This document shows, piece by piece, positions 35,892 to 47,845 of a stretch of DNA of 64,000 nt. Both the position numbers and the translations under genes were made by a program. Within the stretch, counting starts at the first letter, position 1. Every line of letters starts with the position of its first letter. The DNA is from Paracyclopina nana. Its lineage: Eukaryota > Arthropoda > Copepoda > Cyclopoida > Cyclopettidae. The stretch is from NCBI GenBank assembly GCA_019096065.1, contig JAGUCH010000002.1, positions 14,024,501 to 14,088,500 of the forward strand. The letters run 5' to 3'. Below the pieces are notes generated by a model. It was not told where the DNA came from and made no database searches. It saw only the letters and a list, made by a program, of their open reading frames with translations.

Positions 35892-37764
35892 AAAATGAAG
35901 CAAGCTACAACAGTCGTACTGAATAAGTGAAATCGAAGCCCAGTTGCCTGGATTTTATACTCTTTATAATGGGAGAAATGGGCTTAAGTTTTGTATGAGA
36001 AGCTAGTCGAAATGTTGTTAATCTTCATTTGCCTCATGTGATATGATTCATTGTCGACAGGCTCTCCTCTCTATATTATGTATTTCGAATAATACGCCGA
36101 ATCAACTGTACACAGTGGTTCAAAAAGCCGTTTTCACGCTCAAGTAAAATTCCGCCAAATCGCCAAATTCTCATTTTGACACTGATTATCAGATTCTTTT
36201 TGGGAGAACTTCTTAGCCACGAAAATAGCTCAAATTAGTGAAAAATGACAGAAAAAGGTTGAAATTCATCTTTACAATGAAAATTTGTTAGAAATAGTTT
36301 CCATGAGGGAAAACAGTAGAACAGCCAATTTTGCCCACTTTCAGGATTCTATAACTTTTGTTTGACATCGAATGACATTTAGCTATTATGGTTATGATGA
36401 AAATCAGACCCCATTCAATGATTATTCATCAAAATTGGCTGCGGAAATGTGCGGCATTGTGAGCTCTGAAAGTCAATTTTTAGCTTAGAGCCCTATGAAA
36501 ATTGACTCCGACGATTTCGCGAGTTTTTTCCCCGTGCGCGTCTAGAAGGGATTTTGAACCACTGTGCTGTAGTATTATTTCTGAGGCGGAAATTCTAAGG
36601 AGGATGAATAAAGAATTTCCTAACTGTCTGTTCTACTAGTTCTTAATTGAAAAACCACAAATAGCTCTTGAAATTCATGATCTTTATAAAAGCCGGATTT
36701 TCCTGCAAAAAATGAGGCTAAAAGTTGGCAAGGGAAGTTGAGTAAAGATTTCCCCTTTGAACTGAATTAGAAAGTGTAGAGGCCTTTTGTTGCACTTTTC
36801 AGTAAAAGCAAAATCAAATCAAGTGGCTTACGCCCTTTCAAGCATCAAGGAGGCAATACGCACTGAGTCAACAAGTTTAGAATTTAGTACCAAATAGCTG
36901 GCAGTGACTCGAGCTGTAGCAGCGTAGATTTTCTTCCTCAGGTAAAAACCGTTGAAAATAGCTAAACGGAGGCATTACATAAGCCAACAAAGCTGCAATA
37001 GGGCGTCTTTGTCACTCTATTTAGCAAAGCATGGCAGGTAGACACAACTTTTTTTTGCTGCTCGCGTCCTTTGTTTCTCTATAATGGCCGCGATGAAAAA
37101 GCCACAAAAGCGATTGTTCAGTAATAAAGGAAAATTGAGGGAGAGGGGGACAATAACTAAGTGTAATCAATGCAAATCAACTAAACAAAAGTCATATTCT
37201 CCGCCATTCGCGTCGTTCTGCGCGCGCGCGCGCGCTTTCCTCAAGGTGCCATATCTTTCCACCATATCAGTATGCAGCTTTGGCTTTCTGCAGAGACGAT
37301 TCGGGGATTTCCGCAAATTATGCGTCATGCCTCTTATCATCATCTCGTTCATTTGCTGATATGGCCAAGCCAACAGGGTGGCGCTGATATATGTGTGTGT
37401 ACCTGCTTGAGCTTGTGCGGTGCACAGGGCGTTCCAAAAGGTCTATTGCTACACTGGCTTGAGTCGATCCGGACGAGAAATACCTGAAACATACCTGGCT
37501 GCTGCTGCTGCTGCTGCAGCTCTCACACTTCAAGTTAGCTGTTGCATGCATCCAACAAGCCAAAAAGAATCCCTTCTTCGAAAAAGAGGCTCTCACATTT
37601 CAAAGTTGAAATAGCAGCCTTCGGAAACAGTGATACAGGGGCCTTTTCTGGCTTGTGCGCAACATAGTCGAGTTCTGCTGCTTTTCAAACACGAGGTAGC
37701 CTTAATTGAAACAAGAGGGGCAGGATGTGAGTGGAAACGTCTGAAATAATCGTCCATTTCCATC
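35892..37764. other. Intergenic, simple repeats only
   Basis: STRAP 3' region (AATAAA near 36606), then upstream sequence of the tetraspan gene. Contains a (GC)n run at about 37217-37236 and a (GCT)n run at about 37499-37519. No splice-supported ORF. Confidence 0.5.
37217..37236. repeat. (GC)n dinucleotide run
   Basis: Alternating GCGCGCGCGCGCGC tract, upstream of the tetraspan gene. Confidence 0.8.
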
Positions 37765-40700
37765 ATGGGCAGCCCAGAAGAAATGGAAAACAGCCAGGGA
37801 CCTTCTAGTCATACCAAGGCCACTTTCAGCGGAACAACGGCCTTTATAGGGGTGATTGCGCTCATCATCACCATCATTGCAGTGGCCGTGCCCAACTGGG
37901 GCAACTATGCACCCCTCGGGCAGGCCTTCGCGGCCGCAGGTAATTTCTAAAAATTATACAATTCGGAAGCAATTTGGAGCTCATTACATGATTCCCGCGA
38001 GATGATATTTGTCAGTTATGTTGGCCGCTGGTATGAACTGGTTACTTGAAGGTCATCCCACGTTCTTGCGCGGGAAGAGGGACTTTTGGGCTAATTTAGG
38101 GGGTGGTAGAAAGTTTTTTGGGGCTGTGAAATATTTAACCTTTTTCAACATTTAGGATGGGAAATGTAGTATTGGCGCGCGTGACCTTCATTTTATGCAC
38201 AACAGGCAAAATTATTAGCTAGGAAATGACAAAGGAAGATTTGGGCTTAACCACACCATAGCAAAACATACTGCCAAATTGCCTCTCGAAACATGCAGAA
38301 GAACTTCTTCCACATTGGCATTTAGGTCAAAACAATATAATACTTGCAAACATCTTTGTGAAAATGTGACTTTGTTAAAGTACTACACTGTCAAAGGTGG
38401 GCTGAAATTCTCACAAAAAACTGACACAACTTGAAAACTAACTCAAATACATAAAGAAAAACCAAGATGAGACTCAATAACTCATGTTAGGCTCTATAAC
38501 TGAATTTAGGCTCAGTAGCTGAACTCAGGTTTAACTGAGTTTTGACTCAATAACCGAGTTTTGACTCAAGAACTGAGTTTTGTCTCAATAATTGAGTTTT
38601 GACTCAATAAATGAGTTTTGACTCAAAAACTAAGTTTTGACTCAGAAACTAAGTTTTGACTCTATAACTGAGTTTTGACTCTGTAACTGAGTTTTGACTA
38701 AATAGTTGAGTTTTGGCTCAAATAGGCTCAGTTTAGGGTCAAAATATGAGCTTAGATATCTAGCTGCTGTGAAGAAACTCTACGGATAATTGAACAATTA
38801 AATTACGTTATAGTTACGATATGTTTATAATTTTGCAGGCTTCAACAGCCAAGACAACACTGGGCATTTTGGACCTTTCCAGGTGTGCACATTCCGAGGC
38901 TACTACTCCATATGCAGCAACCAATATCAATCCTACTACAAGCCCTCGAGTAAGCTTACTCGCAAAAAAAACTTACTGGCCAAAATACTGATTATCAAAT
39001 GTTTTTCTCGCAGCTTGGCTTATTGTGGCTGGCATTTGTGGCATTGTGGCCATCATAGCACTGTCTTTATTCAGCCTTTTCGCCATTCTACACGTGGCCA
39101 TGCAGCTACAACGAAGAGAAATCTGGATCTCATTCAAGAGAGATGTTTTCCTAAAGCTGATCACATCTTCCATAGCAGGCAAGCTTTAAAAGTCTTCTTA
39201 TGATAATGACGTTAAAGTTGTGACTTGTTGTCATCTCGTATTTCAGTTGTAGCTACACTGGCTGCAGTGATTTTTGGTGCGATTGAATTCAGTCTTAGTG
39301 GACGCCATAATTTCCTGCAATACAATTTAGGAGTGTGCTACTATCTCATGGTAAGCTTATTTCTATTATTGAGGAAAGTATGAAATATTGCAGCCCTCTC
39401 TTTTTAGATCCTCTTGATCTTTGTGGACGTTTTACTGGTGATCCTAAGTTATATGTCTTATAAGAGATCAAAGAAGTATCCATTGAACTTAGTACCTAAA
39501 GGCAGAGCGAGAGACTACGTCACAGGCGCTTACGAGTAAGTTTTGTTGACATTGTGCGCGCGCGACTCTGACAACTCTGAGGCCGGTTAAAAAACAATAA
39601 CAAGTTTAACAACTCTGTAAACTAGCATTCCCGAGGGCTTCGAGCCGGCCAGAGCTAGTCCAAAGGCCATGAAACGAAAGCAGGAGCCCAGAATGTCCTT
39701 TTGGTCACCCAGTCCAAGGGCTAAAAGTCATAGCAGGAGTAGGAGTCCTTCTCCTTTGAGCTCAAGGAAAAGATCATCATCCTTGAGCAGATCTCCAAGA
39801 GGGCCAAGGAGGTCTTTAGAAAGTTTAGAATTGAAGCTGCATAGCAGCCAAACCAAGCCTCTCTTGAGCAGGAAAATAACCAGCATCTAAATACTGCAGC
39901 TTTTCATCATCATTATAACAAACTTTAAAGTTAGTACTGCAACAGCCACTATTAATATTATTATTATATTCATAGTGTTGTCTCATTTGTCTCTTGTACT
40001 CTGGGCTTTTATCATTGTGTCCAGTCTCTGCATCTGGGTCCATGCAAGCATTTAAATATGGCATGAAATCTAAGATTGATTTGCATTTGCAGTAATCAGT
40101 ACATGGACAATGGCAACAATGGAGTGTCAATGACAACTAACAGTGGACTTCCCTACACCCATGGAACCCCCAGATACCCCATACACCCCCAGCCCAGCAG
40201 CATCCGAAATGCCCAAACTTACACAGCTAATGCAATCTCCTCCTATGCCAATGGCCACACTTTGCCCACACTGAACTTTTCAACGAGCCCAATTAGTTCT
40301 CAGCCTGGCCCTCAAATGCCCACCAACAATGGATCCTCCAATGGCTTCATGGCAGTCAACTTGCATGCCACAAACAATGGCTCTTCTTCCACTAGCCCGA
40401 GCTCAAGTCAGCCTCAGCCTCTACCCATTCAGGCCATAAGGCCTATACAGCCACAGGTAAATTTATTGCCTACTATTTCAACCAAGACAGCCTTTCTGCT
40501 TTGATATTTGGATAACCAAGTTAGCTAGGGCAGGTTTTTTTCATTTATCACTGTCCTTTGTAGGCGTTTTATTTGCAGGGCATCCCACAAGTGTCCATGG
40601 CCTCGTCAACTTTGCCTCAGCCAGTGACTCTTTCACAACTACCCCAAGTGCTGCCCATGGGGGGCACTGGGGTGAGTTTCACACCGCAGGGCAGGGCAGG

Positions 40701-41689
40701 CTACACAAAAATGGGCCATGCGGGTAGTGTGGAAAGCTTGGACTCAACTCAGAGTTTAACTCTGTCAACCTTCTCAAATGGATCAACAACGTCAACAGGT
40801 GGGACTTTTTCCCCTATTTTTTTCAGATAGTATGAGTTTTTTTAGTGGCTCTTCTTACTTTCCTTTTTTTGTCTTCCTTTCTCTGTTCTCTTTTTTCTAA
40901 CAATGCAATGCCTGAGTTTCTTTTTTTTTTTTGGCTTAGATACATTAATAGCTCATTAATTTTAGTTTTTTGTGGATTTGTTTCTTTGGGGGGTGGCCTA
41001 AGTTAACCTTATTAGAATAAAATCTAATACAGGAACTGGGATGGGTAATCATGCTATTAAAGCTAGGGATGCCCAAAAATTGGACTTTTGAATTCTAGGA
41101 AGTGCTTCCAAAGGTCCTTTAAGGTCCAGCTTAAAGAAGCCAAAAAATAAGGATGTCGCTTCCATTTCGTCGGAAAGTAGCTCCAAAAGGGTTAGATATG
41201 GCCTTGGGGCTGAACAGACCACAGTCTGATGATCATGAGAAGAATTCTTGTATCAGGTACTATCCCACTACTTTTCTCTTCCTTAAAATTTTTCCATTTC
41301 TATCATAAATTTGTCTCAATTAGACAATTGACTAGGTGGACATTTCACATATATTTACATATTTGACGATAAAATTCCCGATTTGACGTTTGGCCTACTT
41401 GACCCCTCATTTTTTCTCTCTTTGACCCGACTTTTTCAAAGGTGCATTCGTCGACCACTTCAAATTTCAGGCCATTTTTCCTTGCAGATTACATTGTTCA
41501 ACATTGGCGTTGAATGACAATCGTCCATACTTTTAGGCAAATTGATTCATTTTCGTTTTTTCAGGATCCCATGGGCCTCTAAGGTCCAGCTTAAAAAAGC
41601 CTAAGAATCGAGACTTGGCCTCTGTCTCCTCCAAGTCAAGCTCGAAGCAAGTGCGAATCAGCCTTGGTGCGGAACAAACCCAAGTTTAA
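37765..41689 (+). CDS. Claudin/stargazin-like tetraspan membrane protein with alternative C-termini
   Basis: Common exons: 37765-37939, 38839-38949, 39014-39178, 39247-39350, 39408-39535. They encode four TM segments (FIGVIALIITIIAVAVP, WLIVAGICGIVAIIALSLF, VVATLAAVIFGAIEF, YYLMILLIFVDVLLVILSY) and a first extracellular loop with GHFGPFQVCTF and a second Cys. This is the PMP22/claudin/voltage-gated calcium channel gamma (TARP) plan. Three in-frame endings exist. Exon 39626-39890 gives a 315-residue form. Exons 40093-40456 and 40579-40798 plus either 41099-41229 (465 residues) or 41565-41689 (463 residues) give long forms. The two last exons are duplicates and end in TTV or TQV, which are class I PDZ ligands as in TARPs. 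Intron 3 begins GC. Role in synaptic receptor or junction scaffolding is inferred. Confidence 0.8.
38445..38745. repeat. Minisatellite in intron 1 of the tetraspan gene
   Basis: About 13 copies of an 18-20 nt unit close to ATAACTGAGTTTTGACTCA, with single-base variants. Each unit contains the partial palindrome GAGTTTTGACTC. Confidence 0.9.
39626..39890 (+). CDS. Alternative last exon with RS-rich tail
   Basis: Acceptor CTGTAAACTAG followed by a phase-compatible exon (GA + C) that ends at TAA 39888-39890. It encodes IPEGFEPARASPKAMKRKQE and then an Arg/Ser-rich run (SHSRSRSPSPLSSRKRSSSL). Using it replaces the PDZ-ligand tail with a basic RS-type tail. No AATAAA was noted at once downstream, so use as a real terminal exon needs transcripts. 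Confidence 0.55.
41099..41229 (+). CDS. Alternative last exon A (PDZ ligand TTV)
   Basis: Preceded by TTTTGAATTCTAG; phase 1 continues from exon 40579-40798. Encodes GSASKGPLRSSLKKPKNKD, a Ser-rich stretch and GLGAEQTTV, then TGA. Confidence 0.75.
41565..41689 (+). CDS. Alternative last exon B (PDZ ligand TQV)
   Basis: Preceded by CGTTTTTTCAG; same phase as exon A. Encodes GSHGPLRSSLKKPKNRD, a Ser-rich stretch and SLGAEQTQV, then TAA. AATAAATAAA follows near 41821. Confidence 0.8.
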
Positions 41690-42464
41690 TCAGTGATCAA
41701 AAACTTTTGTATACTCAAACAAGATTGCGATGATGATGATGACGACTAAACTAAGAAGAAGACCGATGAAAAGTAATTTTCTATTGATTTTTTGCAACGC
41801 GCTAGCGCACCTTAAAAAACAATAAATAAATATATATATTATATTATACACGAAGAACAACAATCAAAACCGGTCCTACTTTTTTCTCTCTTGCTTTGAT
41901 AAAAAATTCGTGAATATAACGCGCAAAAAAATCTTGAAATATGTGGAAGTTTTCAGATTCTTACGTTGATAGGTTGGATCTTGTTTTTCTCAAATGAGCT
42001 ACAGCTGAGTCATAAACGCTCAAAGGAGCATCTCAGCATTGGCAATTTTCGATTCAGCAATGCAGTCAAGTGTTGAAGTATCAATTACATTGAGACGTGA
42101 GGATAACTGAAGCAATGAGGCAAATCTTTATTTCACTACATTAATTTTAATGAAACATAACGTTAAACCTTACTTTTCCTTAAGGAAATTGAATAAGCCT
42201 GTTTTGACAGACTCCATGACATATGCTCATTTGTAGCAATTTCTCTTTGAGTTTGATAAAAGCATTAAAAAGAATTGTTATCCAAGTTGAATAAGGTCTT
42301 AAATTAAGAATGCAGGAACAAAACACATCTTTTCAGAGGATTCATCTCATGTTTCTCCAACAAATTGATGCTCATCAAATTATGTTTGTTTCATTAAAAC
42401 TTTGTAGATTAATTGCATGAAAAACGCGGAAATCGGGAATTTCTCTTTTTACATTGGCTTCGGT
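41690..42464. other. 3'UTR and convergent spacer
   Basis: Contains AATAAATAAA (about 41821) as the poly(A) signal for the tetraspan gene. No gene seen up to the 3' end of the minus-strand 7TM-like gene. Confidence 0.5.
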
Positions 42465-43479
42465 TTAGGCAAGATTCAAGCTTTCTTTCGTAAACTTGAC
42501 CAATCCTTTGTTTTTGTAAAAGACAATGCCATAGAGTATCCAGGCTGCCAGGTCATGGTTGAAGATAGTGGCAAGGACCAAACGCTCTTTCTCGAATTGC
42601 TCCACATCAAGAATCCCAGTTTTCAACAGAAATGGAAAGATGGCTGAGACCAAGAGGACCAACAATACCCCCAGCAGAACTTTAAGATAAAAAATGTCTT
42701 GATTTTTTGCCATATTGTTAAATTGAATTTCTGATGCTTCATTTGTCTGCGAAATGTTGACTCTGTTGGCTCCTTTGAGCCATTCTCTCGATGATTCAAG
42801 CACCTAAAAGACTTTTTTAGCTCTTTAAATGGTTCAACATTTAAAAAACTTACCAAAATGAGAAAGCAAGATGCTTTAAATATTGATCAATATTTTGTAT
42901 GTGCGAATTTTACTAGAGTGGAATCTTCAAGAGTCCATGGTAAGTCCATAAGCATATATTGCTCTTTTAGTTGGCTGTTGGTCATGTATGTTAGAGTGCC
43001 AAAAAATAGACTTAGGGTTAGATTGATCCTGTTAAAAAAGCAAGCAAAAAAGTCCTCATTGATTGGCGGCACCGTTTTCCACACTTTGTGAATCATCATT
43101 TTGGTTCCCATCATTTCGAGCGTACTTAACAAAATGTAATTCAATTTCATGCTTTGAATTACTGCAAATCCTCCGGCCCAAAATTGGTTCAATGGTGTTA
43201 CGACAATGGACCAAATCAACATTGATTGTATTGCAGTTGCAAAAATAATGCCGACAAATATGTTAGCGTTGGTGAAAACCTAAGTAAAAAAGGTAGGGAA
43301 AATTCCTACCATTTCAACCAAGAGGTTTTAAGTGTGCTATATATTACCATATCAACCAGATTTCGTTTCAGGGGATCCATGCCATATTTTTCATAGTTGA
43401 TCATGACTAGGCAAGAGGGCACATTGACTAACAATCCAATTATCCAAAGTGAAACAGAGAGTCCCTTCCACGCAGGCAT
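42465..43479 (-). CDS. Uncharacterised 7TM-like membrane protein
   Basis: Three exons (43348-43479, 42914-43279, 42465-42803), 278 residues. Hydrophobic segments: WIIGLLVNVPSCLVMI, IFVGIIFATAIQSMLIWSIV, LNYILLSTLEMMGTKMMI, INLTLSLFFGTLTYM, FYLKVLLGVLLVLLVSAIF and ATIFNHDLAAWILYGIVFY. The motif YEKYGMDPLKRNLVDM after the first segment resembles the intracellular loop 1 seen in several lineage-expanded invertebrate orphan 7TM receptors. Only six segments are clear; one expected segment between 4 and 5 is missing, so either an exon around 42804-42913 was missed or the gene is degenerate. Ligand and function unknown. Confidence 0.5.
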
Positions 43480-43814
43480 CTTGTTTGATACTAAAGAACG
43501 ACGACTAACACTAAATGCTTTTCAATTTGCTTGACGAGCCAGTAGAAAATATCTGAAATAGCTCCTTTTCCGGGAAATGAAAGCATAGGATTTTTCCTCG
43601 CTGCCTAAAGTTTCAATATGGCAAGAAACATCTTGAAATACTGAATGAACATGCTACTTAAAATATTTAGTAGGTTTCAGTTGTTATACCTTTTTCATCT
43701 ATTGCTCTGAACTATACCAGTTTTGCATCAGCTGACTGATCAATAAAGTCTCATCAAACTAGTTTACTGACTGCTGAACTGAGCCGCGCAATAAAAATTT
43801 CGTCAAATTGCGGT

Positions 43815-44258
43815 CAGGGTGACCAGATGTGGCTATTTATATCCAAAGTGGCTATTTTTGACCCAAGTGTGGCTACGGAAATTTAGGCCGAATAGCCATA
43901 GCCATTTGTGGCTATTTTTGAAAAGTCAGAAAATTTGATCTTTTTACTTAATAAACGCTTGAAAATCATGAAAAAAGCAGGGGGAAAAATGAAATTTGCA
44001 AAAATGGCTGACTGTTTAAAAAATCTTTTGCCACCAATATAAGAAGAAAATCATTATGAAATCTTAGATTTCAGCCCCAGCAATCCCAAAAATTCGAAGC
44101 TTTTTCATAATAATTTAATATTACTTAGAAAATTCCAAAAAATGTGGCTATTTTTCACCAATTCGTGGCTATTTTTAGCAATTTTTCTGAGATAGCCAAA
44201 CGTGGCTATTTTAGGGGGAAATCTGGCTACAACCCGCTCAAATTTTCTAGTCACCCTA
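43815..44258. mobile_element. hAT-type MITE, copy 3, with 8-bp target site duplication
   Basis: 444 bp, starting CAGGGTGACCAGATGTGGCT and ending TTTTCTAGTCACCCTA. It is flanked by identical ATTGCGGT at 43807-43814 and 44259-44266, an 8-bp target site duplication as expected for hAT elements. It is the most intact of the three copies. No ORF, so non-autonomous. Confidence 0.9.
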
Positions 44259-44266
44259 ATTGCGGT

Positions 44267-44621
44267 GCTTCAAAAACTTAATAATCGCCATGGCTGTGGC
44301 TGAGGTGACATCTTTCCCAGACCAAAGCGGTAGCATTTTCATTTGGCAGCTCTCCCGTTTCCCGAGCCTGAGCAGTAATCAACCTGAAAATAAGGCTTAA
44401 AACTTCCAGCCGAAGTGGAGACATATATCCATGCGCACAACCGACAGCCTTTAAGATTGGTGAGAATATTAGAACTGTTATGTGCCTAAAGGCATTGGAA
44501 ACACTCGTAGCTGTGCATTCTGATGACTTTTTGCAGATGTCTATCTTATCACATCCCTTTTAATGATGTGTTTAGCATACAATTTGAAAAAAGAAAATAA
44601 TGCTGTTGCGCATGCTGAAAA
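44267..44621. other. Spacer between MITE copy 3 and the protein 4.1 gene
   Basis: A minus-strand ORF after a good acceptor (ATTTTCAG near 44385; ITAQARETGELPNENATALV) and a plus-strand 35-codon ORF both look mildly coding-like. Neither has partner exons I can see. Confidence 0.3.
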
Positions 44622-46543
44622 TTAGCTTTGAGTGGTTTGGTGGATCTCAATCTTCTCCACCGTCATGTCCGGGTCCATTGCTGTGGCCTCTTGGATGGCC
44701 TGAGCCAAGGCCTCGTCGTGGTCGATGGCCTCGCCATCCGACTGGATTGTGACCTTCTGCTCAATTTGAGTCTCCACTTGGCCATCCTCCGTTTGGGACG
44801 TGTACGTTGTCGTCTCCACCGTTCTCGACTTTGATGTGATCATTTGGGAGCTCACAATCTCTCCACTGACCTCCAACTCATTTTCACTGCCCATTAGGTC
44901 AACATTACCGATAGCTATGGGAGGCTCTGTCGCTGGTAATGGTGGCATGGAGTTATTGTCGTCCTCATCGTCTACCCTTAGCTCAGCTTCCTTGGTGAAG
45001 ACAGCCACCTTTTCAGTGTAGGATGTCTTCCTGGAGGCCACGGTGGCCTCTGAAAAGGCTGCATGCACAGTGGCCCCTCCTTTCTCATTGGAAATGGAGT
45101 TGATCGTGGATTGGAGGCGATATGAAGTGACGGGCTCTTCGTGGTGAATTTCATCAGATCCAAGAAGAGGCTGCTTGTCGGGGTCGATCCTGGCTCCTGG
45201 CAAGGCCAAGGGAGTGCTGTACAAGGTGTGCCTCTTGTTCCCAGTGATGGGCTCCATCAGTGGAACGTCAGAGATGGCTGTCATCGAGTTGGAATGCGTG
45301 GTGTCATTAGTATGGACTCCATTGTTCATTTGCTCCATGGGTAGATCTTCTTCGAGTTTGGGAGGCTCCGGATGATAGGCTGGGTTCTTCTTATGCATGA
45401 AAGACTGCCTAGGAGTCTGCAGGTTGGGCTGTTCCGGAGAGTCCTCATTCTTCTGCTCCCGATAGGCCTTGGTGAACATTTGGGCCTGATGCTGGGTCCT
45501 TCCGGAGTACCTGAATTTGGAGCCAAACCTGGGGAACTTGAACTTCTCCCTTGGCTCGGGCGACAGCAGCCTGAAGAAGCTGTGGTGCTCCACGCAGATC
45601 TTCCAAAGTCTCTTGGCAGCTCGGTGATTGGCCAGCTTGAACCCAATGGTGGACTCGAACTGCTCAAACTCTCCGGGCCTCAATTTGATGAAGAAGTTGT
45701 TCCTCTTGTAGGAAATCTTGATGATTTTGGGCCATGCGAACCGGTTGATCCTCAGGCGGTCCCTGTAGACGAGAATTCCCGAGGAGCAGACGCCCAACAT
45801 GATATCCACATTTTCAGAGTCCTTTGCGTGATGAAGGCTGACTCCATACATGGCAAGCTTCTTGGCGTTTTCCAAGTAATGCAGCTCTGCCTCAGCAGGC
45901 GTTTGGCCCTACAATCAATATAACTATAATTAACACCCAAAATTGCACTGCATCATAGTATTTATAAAGGAAATATGAAAAGCTTTCAAGTATATATGGA
46001 TTTAATTAATACAAGCGAGAAATGTGAAATGCTTACCTTAAGGGTGGATTTGTGTATCTCCATAATTTTCTCCAGGAGGTCATCACTTTGGCTCGGAGCA
46101 AAGTCAAAGTCCCTCAAGTAGTCGAGTGAGGATCCGTGCTCGTTCGGGTCATAGTCACCCAACTCACTTTGAACCAGATACGCTCCGAGGAGTGCGTGCG
46201 TGACGAACGAGCAAGGCAATTTGCCGTTCTTGATGTCATTCTGGATCTGCAAGCACATCTGATACCTGGTCAGATCCTCTTGCAACTGCGCCGGCTCCGG
46301 AGGGTAGAATTTGACTTGGAAAATGCACTTTTTCTCCTCCTTGACCTGCTTGCTCAACTTCCGATCCATATGGAGCCAAGTGAGGATCTTGTCTCTGTGG
46401 TCCACGTAGAGGAAGCCGAAGTAGTCCTTCTCCACGAGTCCAAGCTGGTCAGCCACTAAATTGAGCAAGGCCTCGCCCGTGGCCTTGCCGTCCACGTCGA
46501 ACTTGACCGCAGACCCATCCAGCAAGGTCACCTCCAACAGCAT
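44622..46543 (-). CDS. FERM-domain protein 4.1/coracle-like
   Basis: Exons 46037-46543 and 44622-45908, 597 residues. FERM F1-F3 run from residue 1 to about 285. Blocks seen are [80 protein letters not shown] and [15 protein letters not shown]. The FERM-adjacent segment follows ([20 protein letters not shown]). A long Pro/Ser/Thr linker leads to the C-terminal 4.1 domain ending [14 protein letters not shown]. Coracle/4.1 links transmembrane proteins (neurexin IV, glycophorin type) to the cortical cytoskeleton at septate junctions. No spectrin-actin binding domain is seen. An acceptor (CACTTTTCAG) 10 nt before the ATG shows that an upstream exon exists, non-coding or adding N-terminal residues. 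Confidence 0.92.
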
Positions 46544-47845
46544 TGTATCCGAACTGAAAAGTGCATTAAAATAGTTGAAGTTGTCTTAGAAGAAGTTAAT
46601 TTAGTGAGCAATGCCTTGATGCCATGATGACGAATTGAAAGGCCTTCTTAGAGCGCTAAAGGCCAAAGGCTGACTGAAAGTGAGGCTGATTGAGGCTGAC
46701 GACAGCGCTTTCTATCGCCATGGTAATGCACAATGATAAGCATGAGGTGAAGAGAGAGCAGAAAAAAGCCCCTGGGTGGGTATACTTAATGGTTCCCAGG
46801 CATGCAATTCCCATTACATGGTACATATCCCTATTAATGCCATGAAAAGGCGTGGCCTTTTGTGGTTGGCCTGACTTACCAGCGAAAAACCTTAATGCAG
46901 TGTATTGGCTTGTGTTGATAATATGCACACTGGGCTGGGAAGTGCACACCGAGGGCAGTGCAGGAATATTATGGTTCTACCTGCCAGGTCATAATGCCCT
47001 CTGTCAGGACTTTGCTTCAACTTCTGCTACTTCTATGCTGCAAAGCATGCATGGCAACTTGAGCAACTGATGTGTCTGCACACTGGGAGCATTGTGCTGC
47101 AAACCCCGCTTGAGTCGTGTCACCACCTTTCTCTGTTGATTGGTATCTCTGCTCCCAGTGTGAGAGGTGGACGAGACGGACGTAGACTTTCGAGGATCGA
47201 ATTTGGGTAGACTACTGCTGTAAATACAGCTGCTTCAGCTTGCAGCATGGGCAGAAAGCCATGTATTTTTTGTCTTCTGTATACAATATACTAGCAGATA
47301 CTTTTTGTCGTAGCAGTCTGTGCTCTCTCACTCCTTTGAAATCAAATTTCGTTTTGGCGGCCCGAAAAGTATTGCTTTGGCAAAATGCACCTTATGATCA
47401 TATTATACTATAGGACTATGAAATAATACAAATGTCGTCAAAAGTTGGTAAAACTCAACTATGAACAAGATGTGCATTTAGGGTTTATAGTAGTACATAT
47501 AGCAGTCGTTTATGCCTAGCCATGCCCCATGAATTATAGCATGTCGATCTTCGAAAAGCTTTAATGTAGTATATTTACCCTATTATTGCTGCACACACAA
47601 ATTATTACATGCCTTGACATTTTTCAGTGATAAAGTGGCCGTACACATGATTTAGTATACACAAGTGAAAAATAAGGATGGCATTCCTGCTGTCCTCGAG
47701 AAAAATGCAGAAGAAATGCAAACTGAATCTTCTTTGTACGTCACTCGACTCGAGCATAAATTAATCACACATCTATTTATCTTATCTTGTCTTTACTCGA
47801 TGTGCAAAAATTAAGTGATTTAGTTGAGTGCCTGGAGGCTGGATC
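46544..47845. other. Divergent intergenic region, no gene seen
   Basis: Separates protein 4.1 (-) from the acid lipase (+). Must contain the upstream exon(s) and promoter of the 4.1 gene. No ORF with splice support. Confidence 0.45.

Noticed and set aside
37499..37519. (GCT)n run as a coding poly-Ala or poly-Leu tract
   Set aside because: It lies in small ORFs without start, splice or family support; treated as a simple repeat.
44267..44440. Coding-like exon after an ATTTTCAG acceptor, minus strand, and a 35-codon plus-strand ORF
   Set aside because: No partner exons on either side and no family match; possibly a relic of a gene disrupted by the nearby MITE, but unsupported.
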